Of a stretch of DNA of 64,000 nt, positions 55,500-63,545 are shown in pieces. The notes beneath the pieces are model-generated. The model had not been told where the DNA came from and made no database searches. It was given only the letters and a program-made list of their open reading frames with translations. Positions within the stretch are counted from its first letter, which is position 1; the number at the start of each line of letters is the position of its first letter. This DNA is from Thermincola carboxydiphila (GTDB lineage Bacteria; Bacillota; Thermincolia; Thermincolales; UBA2595), in contig JAENYP010000001.1 in assembly GCA_016841725.1 (NCBI GenBank), positions 1 through 64,000 of the forward strand, in the 5' to 3' direction. The translations under genes were made by a program, and so were the position numbers.

Positions 55500-55943
55500 T
55501 TATTTCCCAATTTCCAAAGCTCTTAGTGCAATGTCCTTGGAAGCTTTTGTGGCCGTTACATTTGCTTCATATGACCTGGTGGCTGAAATCATATTTACCA
55601 TTTCAGTTACAATGTTGACATTGGGCATGCTTACATATCCCGCTTCATTGGCATCAGGGTGATTGGGGTCATAAACCATTTTAAAAGGGCTCCTGTCTTC
55701 ATTTATCCCTGCTACCCTTACCCCGTCCCCCGTCTTTTGCTGTTCAAGGGTTCTGCCCAATATCCCCGCAAAACCGCTTTCCGGTCCCCTGGCCTCGAAA
55801 ATAGCCATTTTGCGACGGTAAGGTCCTCCTGCCTCAGTCCTGGTAGTATTAATATTAGCTATATTTTCAGAAATGAGGTCCATCCTCAGCCTCTGTGCCG
55901 TCAATCCGGATGCGCTGACATCTAACGCCTTAAAGAGATTCAT
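55500..55943 (-). CDS. flgC: Flagellar rod protein FlgC
   Basis: 147 residues. N-terminal rod motif FKALDVSASGLTAQRLRMDLISENIANINTTRTEAGGPYRRK, and C-terminal VNIVTEMVNMISATRSYEANVTATKASKDIALRALEIGK. It is a proximal rod subunit exported through the flagellar gate. Confidence 0.96.
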   Translation of the reverse strand: MNLFKALDVSASGLTAQRLRMDLISENIANINTTRTEAGGPYRRKMAIFEARGPESGFAGILGRTLEQQKTGDGVRVAGINEDRSPFKMVYDPNHPDANEAGYVSMPNVNIVTEMVNMISATRSYEANVTATKASKDIALRALEIGK

Positions 55944-55966
55944 GGTTGCCCCCCTCTGTCCTGAAT

Positions 55967-56380
55967 TTATCTCCCGTTAATAGCCATCTTTATTTTCTGG
56001 AATTCACCGTTTAATTCCTGGGCCAATGCGGTGTACATAATTGAATTTTTTGCCAAGGCCGCCATTTCCCTGTCAATATCCACATTATTACCGTCATTTC
56101 TCATAGATGTGTCTTCACTTCTGACAACCTCAGGCGCAACATTAAATGCAGTTTTTCTGCCAATGGGAATGTGCCTTTCATGGGTAAGTTTCCCTGCCAA
56201 CCCAGACTCCCTTCCCATGGCCTTCCGCAGTTCTTCCTCAAATAGTACCTCTGACCTTTTATATCCCGGGGTATCCACATTGGCAAGGTTGTCTGCGATT
56301 ACCTTATTCCTCAGGGCTGATGCATCAAGGCCCTTTTCAAGCATATGCATCGTCCTGGTAATTAACAGATTTTCGATCAA
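55967..56380 (-). CDS. flgB: Flagellar rod protein FlgB
   Basis: 137 residues when begun at the TTG giving (M)IENLLITRTMHMLEKGLDASALR, with GGGAG eight bases upstream. Upstream in-frame Met codons fall in the riboswitch terminator region and are rejected. The NKVIADNLANVDTPGYKRSEVLFEEEL motif identifies FlgB. It is the first gene of the fla/che operon, about 25 bp downstream of a terminator hairpin. Confidence 0.93.
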   Translation of the reverse strand: MIENLLITRTMHMLEKGLDASALRNKVIADNLANVDTPGYKRSEVLFEEELRKAMGRESGLAGKLTHERHIPIGRKTAFNVAPEVVRSEDTSMRNDGNNVDIDREMAALAKNSIMYTALAQELNGEFQKIKMAINGR

Positions 56381-56400
56381 AACTATCACTCCCATAACGT

Positions 56401-56431
56401 AAAAATCCAAACCACAGCTACCGTAGTTTGG
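56401..56431 (-). terminator. Riboswitch-controlled terminator hairpin before flgB
   Basis: On the minus strand CCAAACTAC-GGTAGCT-GTGGTTTGG makes a 9-bp stem (one U-G) with a 7-nt loop, followed by ATTTTTACG. It lies between the aptamer and flgB. Its 5' arm and loop (ACTACGGTAGCT) can instead pair with the aptamer 3' strand AGCTATGGT over eight of nine positions, which would make the two folds mutually exclusive. Confidence 0.72.
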
Positions 56432-56454
56432 CATAATGATGCTAACCTCCCTTC

Positions 56455-56632
56455 GGCAGCCCGGCAACCATAGCTCTGAATAAATAGACCATGTAATACA
56501 ATATAATGGAAGTTACCAGCATCAAAATATATAATGATCGCTTGTCCGATAACTGCAAAATTGATATGGTATCATAACCAAGCCTCTAGGTCCGTAGCTT
56601 TGCGCCTTTACCTTTCGATAAATTTGCCATTA
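56455..56632 (-). promoter_or_regulatory. Cyclic di-GMP-I (GEMM) riboswitch aptamer upstream of the flagellar operon
   Basis: Read on the minus strand: GGCAAA, then stem TTTATC-GAAA-GGTAAA with its GAAA tetraloop (56607-56622), then GCGCAAAGC (56597-56605) and CTACGGACCTA, the order of conserved blocks of the GEMM-I motif. The 3' part, AGCTATGGTTGCCGGGCTGCC (56455-56475), supplies the second P3 strand (CTACGG/CTATGG) and the receptor and P1 end. About 110 nt lie between the halves, an unusually long P3 extension. In Clostridioides difficile a riboswitch of this class precedes flgB and turns flagellar genes off when c-di-GMP binds. A covariance-model scan would settle the call. Confidence 0.78.
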
Positions 56633-56749
56633 AACAAAGTTTGGTATTTATTTTTCGTTTCCCCAGGAATAAAATGTAACCCGGGATAAAATATGTAAAC
56701 CTTTGAGGAGTATTCGTCATTCGTTCGCAAAATTCCTACCTTTTCTTAC

Positions 56750-56779
56750 ATATTTTTATATTTTTTTACCGTTTGTCAA
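56750..56779 (-). promoter_or_regulatory. Possible promoter of the fla/che operon
   Basis: A perfect TTGACA (56774-56779 on the minus strand) is followed by an AT-rich stretch; the best -10 at 17-18 bp is only AAAATA or AAATAT. It is placed about 120 bp before the riboswitch, as expected, but the -10 is weak. Confidence 0.4.
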
Positions 56780-56934
56780 CCTACAATTTTACCCTGTATT
56801 GTATAATGGTTTCCAATGTAACAATATTTCGCCATTGTTACCCAAAATCCTTTTTTTAGTATCTAATTTTCTTTGAATTTACTTGGTTTATCGACAAATC
56901 TCGCACCCTTTCCCCGGCAGTCATTTTTACCTGC

Positions 56935-57198
56935 ATGCATAAAGACACCAGCCCCTCCCGGTGGCATTTTCCCCAGCATGCACAAATGTATTTTTATGCA
57001 TTCATCTGTCCCGCGGGTGGGAAAATGGCTCCTGACAAGGCGTACGGATGCCTCCAACCACAGGCGTACCAGACGAAGCCCCCATTTTGTTACCGGAACC
57101 CCGGCTCCTGCGGAGACCGCCGTCCCGACAAAACGGGGGGACCCCCGACGTCGAGGATTGGAGGCATCCGCACAACGCAGTCAGGAGCCATTTTCACC
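56935..57198. repeat. Foldback element between codY and the fla/che promoter
   Basis: The main element (57016-57198, 183 bp) has inverted ends, GGTGGGAAAATGGCTCCTGAC against GTCAGGAGCCATTTTCACC. A second pair lies inside (CGGATGCCTCCAA at 57045 against TTGGAGGCATCCG at 57158), then a third (CCCCCATTTTGT against ACAAAACGGGGG). A short flanking inverted repeat ATGCATAAA/TTTATGCAT lies at 56935-57001, and ATTTTC-CCAGCATGCACAA recurs as a degenerate direct repeat at both sides. No gene is visible. It differs in sequence from the other foldback elements. Confidence 0.82.
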
Positions 57199-57211
57199 AA
57201 CATGCACAATT

Positions 57212-57255
57212 AAAAAAGAACCTACAGTGTCATAACACTGTAGGTTCTTTTTTAA
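57212..57255 (-). terminator. Strong terminator at the end of codY
   Basis: A 15-bp perfect stem AAGAACCTACAGTGT/ACACTGTAGGTTCTT with a 4-nt loop, flanked by A and T runs, begins at the codY stop codon. On the minus strand it is followed by TTTTTTAATTG. It insulates codY from the flagellar operon; by symmetry it could also work on the plus strand. Confidence 0.95.
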
Positions 57256-58034
57256 TGTTTCAGCTTATGCAGCTCATCCAACAACCGCTCATTCAAAATC
57301 CTAATATAAGTCCCTTTCATACCCAGCGATTTGGACTCAATAACACCGGCGCTTTCAAACTTTCTTAAGGCATTAACGATAACAGAGCGGGTAATTCCAA
57401 CCCTGTCGGCAATCTTGCTGGCTACCAGCAGACCTTCATTACCTTCAAGCTCCTCGAAAATATGTTCAATTGCTTCAAGTTCGGAATAAGACAGGGTTCC
57501 CAGAGCAATCTGCACAGCAGCCTTTTTACGGGCTTCTTCTTCGACACGTTCTGCTTTTATCCTGAGAACCTCCATGCCGACTACTGTTGCCCCATATTCG
57601 GCCAAAACCAGGTCCTCGTTGGTGAACTGCCGGTTAAATTTTGCCAGTACCAGCGTACCCAGCCTTTCCCCACCGCCTGCTATAGGCACTACTGTCATTA
57701 CCTTTTCCTGGAAAACGCACTCATCTTCAATATGAAAAACACAAGTGTTTGATTTCTCATTAAAGTTAGCTTTTGTTTCAATAATCCTTAGCAGGGACTC
57801 ATTATAACTCTCAGGAAAACGTTCTGCATTTTCAATGATATCCCTTATAACATCACAATCAAACTTGTCCACAAAAGCAAACCCCAGAATTTTTCCTCTT
57901 CTGCCAACAATATAAGTATTTGATTCAATATTTGCAGTCAAAACATCGGCCATTTCCTGAAAATCGACCGGGTTTCCGGCAGCTTTCTGAAGCAGTTTAT
58001 TAATTTCCCGGGTTCGTTCCAGTAAATCCTTCAT
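57252..58034 (-). CDS. codY: GTP- and branched-chain amino acid-sensing repressor CodY
   Basis: 260 residues, full length. N-terminal GAF domain (about 1-150, with [12 protein letters not shown] and [20 protein letters not shown]) and C-terminal winged helix whose recognition segment [42 protein letters not shown] is nearly invariant in the family. It controls nutrient-response genes. It follows hslU by 25 bp, as in B. subtilis. Confidence 0.98.
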   Translation of the reverse strand: MKDLLERTREINKLLQKAAGNPVDFQEMADVLTANIESNTYIVGRRGKILGFAFVDKFDCDVIRDIIENAERFPESYNESLLRIIETKANFNEKSNTCVFHIEDECVFQEKVMTVVPIAGGGERLGTLVLAKFNRQFTNEDLVLAEYGATVVGMEVLRIKAERVEEEARKKAAVQIALGTLSYSELEAIEHIFEELEGNEGLLVASKIADRVGITRSVIVNALRKFESAGVIESKSLGMKGTYIRILNERLLDELHKLKH

Positions 58035-58059
58035 AACTTTCCTCCCTTAGCTCAAGGCT

Positions 58060-59460
58060 TTATAAGATATAACGGCTTAGGTCCTGGTTTTGAACAACAT
58101 CCTGAAGTTTATTGCGAACATATTCACTATCAACCGCAATATCTTTTACCTCGATATCAGGCGCTTCAAACGCAATATCCTCCAATAATTTCTCTAAAAT
58201 TGTATGTAAACGTCGAGCGCCGATATTTTCTGTCTGTTCATTAACAGTATAAGCTATTTTAGCTATTTCATCAAGAGAATTTTCAGTAAATTTTAAGCTG
58301 ACCCCTTCTGTTTCCAGCAAAGCTGTATATTGTTTAATCAGGGCATTCTGAGGTTCAGTAAGAATCTGCTTAAAATCAGCCTCGGTAAGACTTTCCAGTT
58401 CAACACGGATTGGAAAACGACCCTGCAGTTCGGGAATCAGGTCTGATGGTTTGGAAACATGAAAAGCCCCGGCTGCAATAAATAGGATATAATCCGTTTT
58501 TACCGGCCCATATTTTGTCATTACTGTAGAGCCTTCCACAATAGGCAGGATATCCCGCTGCACCCCGCCCCTGGATACATCAGGACCGGACCCGCTTTCC
58601 TGTCCCGCTATTTTATCTATTTCATCAAGGAAAATAATCCCAGACTGTTCAGCACGTTCTACTGCTATGGAAACAACTTCATCCATATCGATAAGCTTTT
58701 GTGCCTCCTGCTGGACCAGTATTTTACGCGCTTCCCCGACAGTAAGCTTGCGGCGCTTCTTCTTTTTAGGAAACATTCCGCCCAGCATATCCTGGATATT
58801 TATCCCCATTTCTTCGACACCGGCGCCTGTAAAGACCTCAACCATGGAGGTCCCTGCATCCTCAACCTCTATCTCTAGATACTCATCCTCCAGTTTGCCT
58901 GCAGCCAGCTTTTCCTTAATGGTACCCCGTTCGAACTGCAGCCTCTTGATGTGCTGGCTGTGTTCATCATCCGTGGTCTGATCCTGCTGCTGGCCGCCCC
59001 CGAAAAAAACCTCAAAAGGGTTTTTGACCGCGCCATCCTTCTCCGGCAGCGGCGCCAAAAGCTCAATTATCCTGAGTTCCGCCAGTTCTTCAGCCTTTTC
59101 TTCAACAGCAGAAATCTTTTCATTTTTCACCACCCTGATGGCGGTCTCCACCAGGTCCCTGATTATGGACTCCACATCTCTGCCCACATACCCGACCTCA
59201 GTAAATTTGCTTGCCTCAACTTTGACAAAAGGAGCATTGACAAGCTTCGCCAAGCGCCGGGCAATCTCTGTTTTGCCAACACCGGTAGGTCCAATCATAA
59301 TAATATTCTTTGGTACAACTTCATCCCGCAATTCGGGAGTCAGTTTTTTTCTTCTGAACCTATTTCGCAAAGCAATAGCTACAGATCTTTTTGCTTTGTG
59401 TTGGCCAACTATGTATTTATCCAATTCTGAAACTATTTTTTTGGGGGTTAAGTCTTGCAT
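58060..59460 (-). CDS. hslU: HslU (ClpY) ATPase subunit
   Basis: 466 residues. Walker [18 protein letters not shown] (about 53-69), Walker [13 protein letters not shown], the inserted I domain (about 105-240) and C-terminal AAA lid with [22 protein letters not shown]. It unfolds substrates for HslV. AGGAGG lies before the ATG. Its normal partner hslV is 1.9 kb away because of the inserted nuclease gene and repeat. Confidence 0.97.
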   Translation of the reverse strand: MQDLTPKKIVSELDKYIVGQHKAKRSVAIALRNRFRRKKLTPELRDEVVPKNIIMIGPTGVGKTEIARRLAKLVNAPFVKVEASKFTEVGYVGRDVESIIRDLVETAIRVVKNEKISAVEEKAEELAELRIIELLAPLPEKDGAVKNPFEVFFGGGQQQDQTTDDEHSQHIKRLQFERGTIKEKLAAGKLEDEYLEIEVEDAGTSMVEVFTGAGVEEMGINIQDMLGGMFPKKKKRRKLTVGEARKILVQQEAQKLIDMDEVVSIAVERAEQSGIIFLDEIDKIAGQESGSGPDVSRGGVQRDILPIVEGSTVMTKYGPVKTDYILFIAAGAFHVSKPSDLIPELQGRFPIRVELESLTEADFKQILTEPQNALIKQYTALLETEGVSLKFTENSLDEIAKIAYTVNEQTENIGARRLHTILEKLLEDIAFEAPDIEVKDIAVDSEYVRNKLQDVVQNQDLSRYIL

Positions 59461-59536
59461 TAAGAATCATTCCTCCTAAGATTTACATCCGTATTTAGCA
59501 AAACGAACTATTTATCGAAGGTTACTCTTTTGAACT

Positions 59537-60976
59537 TTAACTTACCTTGTTGCTCTCTTCAGTCATTTTTAAAGATAATTGATATTCGATGGCTTCGGGC
59601 ATTTTTATGAATTTCACAGTAGGGTCTTTGCTCAGCACATACTTTTCGATTTCATCAATAGGAATTTTAAAAAACTCTTTATACCTGTTAGTTTTGTTCA
59701 AACGATTCTTCTCAAAAAACCTATGTAAATCCCTTTCCCTTTCATAACAATTCTCACTAAAAATCAGGGCATGAGCATCAAATCTAAATGGTACAGAAGC
59801 GTTACAAAGTTCATCTATTCTTTCATAAGGGTTAAGCCTTCTAGTAGTACCTATTTTATAAACATCTTCTCCAAATGCCCCAATGTTTGAAATTATATAA
59901 ACATAACCTGCTTTGTTTTCAAATAGTCTTGTAAATGTTTGTTTTTCTTCCTCTAACCTCTCAATCTTTTTCGTTAACTCAGAAATTTTCCTTTCGTATT
60001 TTTCCCTTTCTTTTTCAGTTGATTTAAGCAGTTCTGCTCTTATTTTGCTCATTTCATTTTGAAAATGCGTTTGCTCCTTAAGAATTCTTTTCATTTCTCG
60101 TTCATACTCTTTTTTCGCTAATTCTTCATCTTTTTCAATTTCTCTTTGTTTTGCTAAAGCCTGACGTTCATCCCGTAATTTTACTTCATAATCAAAAACC
60201 AAGTCAAGCTCTTGATATTTCAATGTGAGGTAATAATTTGAAATTCCCATATTTAAAATGCTTACCATCTCATTAATTGATTCATAAGATTTCAAGATTC
60301 TATCTTTTCTTGCAGAATACTTAGAGTAGTACTTAACACTTGCAATTATGGCTTCACATTCACCATTAAAAGCCCTGAGAGCCATTTTACGAACTCTATT
60401 TACAAGTTTGTTGCCTTCTCTTTTGCTCCCGTCAACAGTCCAATTACCATTGACCACTAGTGCTTGTTTGTTTTTTATCGCTTCTTTTTGCCCGTCACGG
60501 ACAGCCTCAAGTCGTTCTTTATATAATGTAGAATTAGTAAGATTATATTTGGGCTCATAAAGTCCGTATGCGCTAGGTATTTCTGGTCCTTCTTCTAAAG
60601 CGTTTTCATATTGTTCTTCAAATCTTTTTAATTTTTTCTCTAGTTCAATTAATTGGTTCTGATATCTCAGTTCTTCTTTCTTCTGTTTGTCTATCTTTAA
60701 AGTTAAGCTTTCAAGTTCCTCTAAATCATGTATTCTTGATTCTATTTTAATAACTTCTTTTTTCTTTTGTTCTAACTCTATTTCTTTATTTTTGATTTGA
60801 CTTTCTTTAGTTAAAATATAATTGCTCTTCTCAACAATTATAGATTCTTTTTCTTTAATTTCATTCTTTTTAGTTTTAATCTCTTCTTGTACCAGTTCCA
60901 ACTGTTTTTCCAACTCTGTAAGAGCCATGGACTTTGTCTTATCAAATATTCTCGCGATAAATGTTTTAATAGACAT
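59537..60976 (-). CDS. DUF4041 / GIY-YIG nuclease protein, candidate anti-phage gene
   Basis: 479 residues. Order: long coiled coil (about 18-128), DUF4041-like region (about 135-265, with LYEPKYNLTNSTLYKERLEAV and NGECEAIIASVKYYSKYS), second coiled coil (about 266-352), and a T5orf172/Mug113-type GIY-YIG domain (about 357-440). Catalytic candidates are Tyr358/Tyr360 in GYVYIIS, Arg379-Arg380 and Glu413/Glu415. DUF4041-GIY-YIG proteins include the membrane-associated phage-entry nuclease SNIPE; here no clear membrane helix is seen. The gene is visibly AT-rich compared with its neighbours, has its own GGTGGGGG ribosome site, and splits hslV from hslU, all signs of transfer. Confidence 0.8.
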   Translation of the reverse strand: MSIKTFIARIFDKTKSMALTELEKQLELVQEEIKTKKNEIKEKESIIVEKSNYILTKESQIKNKEIELEQKKKEVIKIESRIHDLEELESLTLKIDKQKKEELRYQNQLIELEKKLKRFEEQYENALEEGPEIPSAYGLYEPKYNLTNSTLYKERLEAVRDGQKEAIKNKQALVVNGNWTVDGSKREGNKLVNRVRKMALRAFNGECEAIIASVKYYSKYSARKDRILKSYESINEMVSILNMGISNYYLTLKYQELDLVFDYEVKLRDERQALAKQREIEKDEELAKKEYEREMKRILKEQTHFQNEMSKIRAELLKSTEKEREKYERKISELTKKIERLEEEKQTFTRLFENKAGYVYIISNIGAFGEDVYKIGTTRRLNPYERIDELCNASVPFRFDAHALIFSENCYERERDLHRFFEKNRLNKTNRYKEFFKIPIDEIEKYVLSKDPTVKFIKMPEAIEYQLSLKMTEESNKVS

Positions 60977-61059
60977 TTTGAACCCCCACCAATTCAGTTC
61001 TCAGTAGAGTACTTTACTCAATGGTAAATTCTAGCTCTTTATTTTCATTCATTAGGTTC

Positions 61060-61310
61060 TGGAAATGACCGCGGAATCTGGTGAGATATTGTACAAGATT
61101 TCCCTTGGACTGACGCCGTGAGAAATCCACCGCAGTTCCGCTAAGCGAAGTCCGGGACGCGGGCCACGGATGGCCCGCGCCGCCACTGAGCCACGGACGG
61201 CGAATTGGCGGTGTTCCCAGACTTCGCCAGGAACAAGGTTAGATTTCTCCGGCAGCAGTCCGGAAAATCGGTACAATATCTCACCAGATTTCATTCCCGG
61301 TTATTTCCGA
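61060..61310. repeat. Foldback repeat element, copy B, downstream of hslV
   Basis: 251 bp, same orientation as copy A. The ends are inverted repeats: GGAAATGACC...ATCTGGTGAGATATTGTAC (61061-61094) against GTACAATATCTCACCAGAT...TTATTTCC (61271-61308), 19 bp of which match perfectly. Internal pairs include GCGGGCC-ACGGAT-GGCCCGC, GAGAAATC/GATTTCTC and GCGAAGTC/GACTTCGC. It lies between hslV and the nuclease gene. Short reading frames inside are shared by both copies but lack ribosome sites. Confidence 0.9.
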
Positions 61311-61352
61311 AAGCCCAGTCCTTGGAGTCAGGTTCTCCACAAAATTACCCCC

Positions 61353-61883
61353 CTAAAGTTCTTCGATTGATATATTGGAATTGGTATATATGCAGATTGA
61401 TGCAGCAATTTCCAGGGCCTCCCTGGCTATATCCGAAGCGCTCAACTGTGTATGGCTGACCAAAGCCCTGGCTGCAGCAAGGGCATAAGCCCCCCCGGAA
61501 CCGATAGCTGTTACATTATCATCTGGTTCGATAACCTCACCGTTACCCGATATAATCAGCAGGTGTTCCGCATCAGCAACTATCAGCAGGGCTTCAAGCT
61601 TACGCAGGAACTTATCCAGACGCCATTCCTTGGCAAGTTCCACTGCCGCTCTGGGGAGGTTGCCCCGGAACTCTTCCAGCTTCTTCTCAAACTTTTCAAA
61701 CAGGGTAAAGGCATCAGCCACTGAACCGGCAAAGCCGGCAACCACCTTATTATTATACAAACGCCGGACTTTTTTGGCCTTTTGCTTTAAAACCATATTC
61801 CCGCCAAAAGTAACCTGTCCATCACCGGCTACAGCTACTTTATCATTCAACCTGACAGCAACGATGGTTGTTCCCTGAAACAT
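61353..61883 (-). CDS. hslV: HslV (ClpQ) protease subunit
   Basis: 176 residues. The N terminus [11 protein letters not shown] gives the catalytic Thr after removal of four residues, followed by [26 protein letters not shown] and [17 protein letters not shown], the proteasome-like core with the conserved Lys. The C terminus has [14 protein letters not shown] and ends in NISIEEL. It forms the peptidase of HslUV. xerC is just upstream. Confidence 0.97.
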   Translation of the reverse strand: MFQGTTIVAVRLNDKVAVAGDGQVTFGGNMVLKQKAKKVRRLYNNKVVAGFAGSVADAFTLFEKFEKKLEEFRGNLPRAAVELAKEWRLDKFLRKLEALLIVADAEHLLIISGNGEVIEPDDNVTAIGSGGAYALAAARALVSHTQLSASDIAREALEIAASICIYTNSNISIEEL

Positions 61884-61903
61884 AACAATACCTCCTGTCC
61901 CCG

Positions 61904-62806
61904 TTAAGCCCGGGGATGGCTTTTTTCATAAACAGACCTCAATTTTTGTTTGGTCACATGTGTATATATCTGAGTTGTTGACATTTTAACATGCCCCAGC
62001 AGTTCCTGAACAGCCCTGAGGTCAGCTCCCCCGTCCAACAGGTGTGTGGCAAAAGAATGCCTTAATGTATGCGGGCTGATACGGCGCTGGATACTTACCT
62101 GTTTTACATATTTGTCTACGATATTGCGGACACTTCTTGCCGTCAGCCGTCCCCCGCTCCTGTTTAAGAATAGCGCTCCAGTCATCTGTTTGCCGGTAAG
62201 CTGGGGCCTTCCGTCCGCCAGATACCCGGTCAGGGCCTTGATGGCATAAGACCCCATGGGAACAATCCTTTCCTTGGCGCCTTTGCCCATAACCCTCACA
62301 TATTCAAGCTCCAGGTCAGAGTCTCCGGTATCCATCCCCACAAGCTCACTGACCCGCAAGCCGCTGGAATACAGTACTTCAAGAATAGCCCTGTCCCTTA
62401 GCCCTGATGCCTTCTTGGTATCAGGCGCTTCCATAAGGCTCCTGATTTCATCTTCATACAGGAATTCGGGCAGCCTTTTTTCAAGTTTTGGAGTTGAAAC
62501 CCTTAACATAGGGTTACCGGATACAACCTCTTCCCGGGAAAGAAAGCGGTAAAATGATCTTAAGGCTGCCAGTTTCCTGGCAATCGTAGACCTGTGCAGC
62601 CCCTTTTTCTGTAGCTCAGCCAGGTATCTCCGGACCGACAGGTGGTCAACCTGATCCGGTGTCACCTGTTCACCGGACACTTTAAATTCATCAGCCATGA
62701 AATCTACAAACTGCCAGATGTCTCTCTGGTAACTTTCCTGAGTCCTTGGCGAAGCATTTTTCTCCACTTTTAAATAAACTATGAAGCTATCAATAAATGT
62801 ATACAT
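61904..62806 (-). CDS. xerC: Tyrosine recombinase XerC (CodV)
   Basis: 300 residues from the ATG giving [19 protein letters not shown], with AAGGTGAT upstream; an earlier ATG is possible. SAM-like N-terminal domain (about 1-90) and a catalytic domain with Arg151 (SGLRVSEL), Lys175, His246 and Arg249 ([12 protein letters not shown]), His272 (LGH) and Tyr281 (IYTHV). It resolves chromosome dimers at dif with XerD. The trmFO-xerC-hslV order is conserved, which favours the housekeeping role over a mobile integrase. Confidence 0.96.
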   Translation of the reverse strand: MYTFIDSFIVYLKVEKNASPRTQESYQRDIWQFVDFMADEFKVSGEQVTPDQVDHLSVRRYLAELQKKGLHRSTIARKLAALRSFYRFLSREEVVSGNPMLRVSTPKLEKRLPEFLYEDEIRSLMEAPDTKKASGLRDRAILEVLYSSGLRVSELVGMDTGDSDLELEYVRVMGKGAKERIVPMGSYAIKALTGYLADGRPQLTGKQMTGALFLNRSGGRLTARSVRNIVDKYVKQVSIQRRISPHTLRHSFATHLLDGGADLRAVQELLGHVKMSTTQIYTHVTKQKLRSVYEKSHPRA

Positions 62807-62876
62807 AGAATCACCTTGCTTCATGGGCTCATCGGTGCAGCGCTCTTTTAACAGCCCTTGAGCTGCCCGTTGATGA

Positions 62877-63527
62877 TTAAGATTTTAAAGGCAGTACATA
62901 TAAAAGCACTGCCAAAAAATGGCACACACTGCCGGCCATGACAAACATATGCCAGACAGCATGGGTAAAGGCCTTCTTTTTCCTGATATAAAAAACCGTT
63001 CCGGAACTATACATTAATCCCCCGGCAACAAGCCAGGCAAGACCCGGGCCAGGTATACCTGCAACCAGAGGCTTAACTACTGAAATTACCAACCAACCCA
63101 TTAAAAGATAAAGAATTGTTGACAGGATGCGAAACCTTTTTACAAAAAAGATCTTAAATACAATTCCGGCAGCTGCCAGCCCCCAAACCACCCCGAATAA
63201 GGTCCAGCCCAACCGGCCGTGAAGGGTGATGAGGGTAAACGGAGTGTATGTTCCCGCTATCAGTAAATATATCGCCGAATGATCCAAAACCTTTAGGATA
63301 TCTTTGGCCTTTCTGTTCCGTAGTGTATGGTACAGGGTTGAGACCAGGTACATTAAAACAAGTGTCGAGCCATAGATGCTAAAACTGACAACATGCCAGA
63401 TGTCACCATACATCACCGCAAATACAATAAGTAAAACAAGGCCTGTCACAGCAAGGGCAGTACCTATGCCGTGAGTCAGGGCATTAATTCTCTCTTCAGC
63501 AAGAGAATACTCACCCGTATTTACCAT
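62877..63527 (-). CDS. Hemolysin III/PAQR family membrane protein (TrhA/YqfA-like)
   Basis: 216 residues with seven hydrophobic segments. Typical motifs are EERINALTHGIGTALAV at the N terminus, STLYHTLRNRKAKDILKVLDHSAIYLLIAGTYTPF in the middle and HAVWHMFVMAGSVCHFLAVLLYV at the end; the His and Asp residues are the expected metal site. Function in bacteria is uncertain, with proposed roles in membrane energetics. It is inserted between trmFO and xerC. Confidence 0.92.
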   Translation of the reverse strand: MVNTGEYSLAEERINALTHGIGTALAVTGLVLLIVFAVMYGDIWHVVSFSIYGSTLVLMYLVSTLYHTLRNRKAKDILKVLDHSAIYLLIAGTYTPFTLITLHGRLGWTLFGVVWGLAAAGIVFKIFFVKRFRILSTILYLLMGWLVISVVKPLVAGIPGPGLAWLVAGGLMYSSGTVFYIRKKKAFTHAVWHMFVMAGSVCHFLAVLLYVLPLKS

Positions 63528-63545
63528 AGCTTCTCCCCACCAATC

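Noticed and set aside
56540-56556. CCGATAA sequence resembling a sigma-28 -10 box
   Set aside because: It is on the plus strand, opposite to all genes here, and has no TAAA box at the right distance.
61170-61370. Similar short frames inside both copies of the 250-bp repeat (also 49189-49443)
   Set aside because: They lack ribosome sites and diverge at their ends. The shared part follows from DNA identity of the repeat, and the inverted-repeat structure explains the conservation better.
61904-62806. Tyrosine recombinase as the integrase of a mobile island carrying the DUF4041 gene
   Set aside because: It is XerC by gene order (trmFO-xerC-hslV) and full catalytic set; no attachment-site duplication was seen around the inserted gene.
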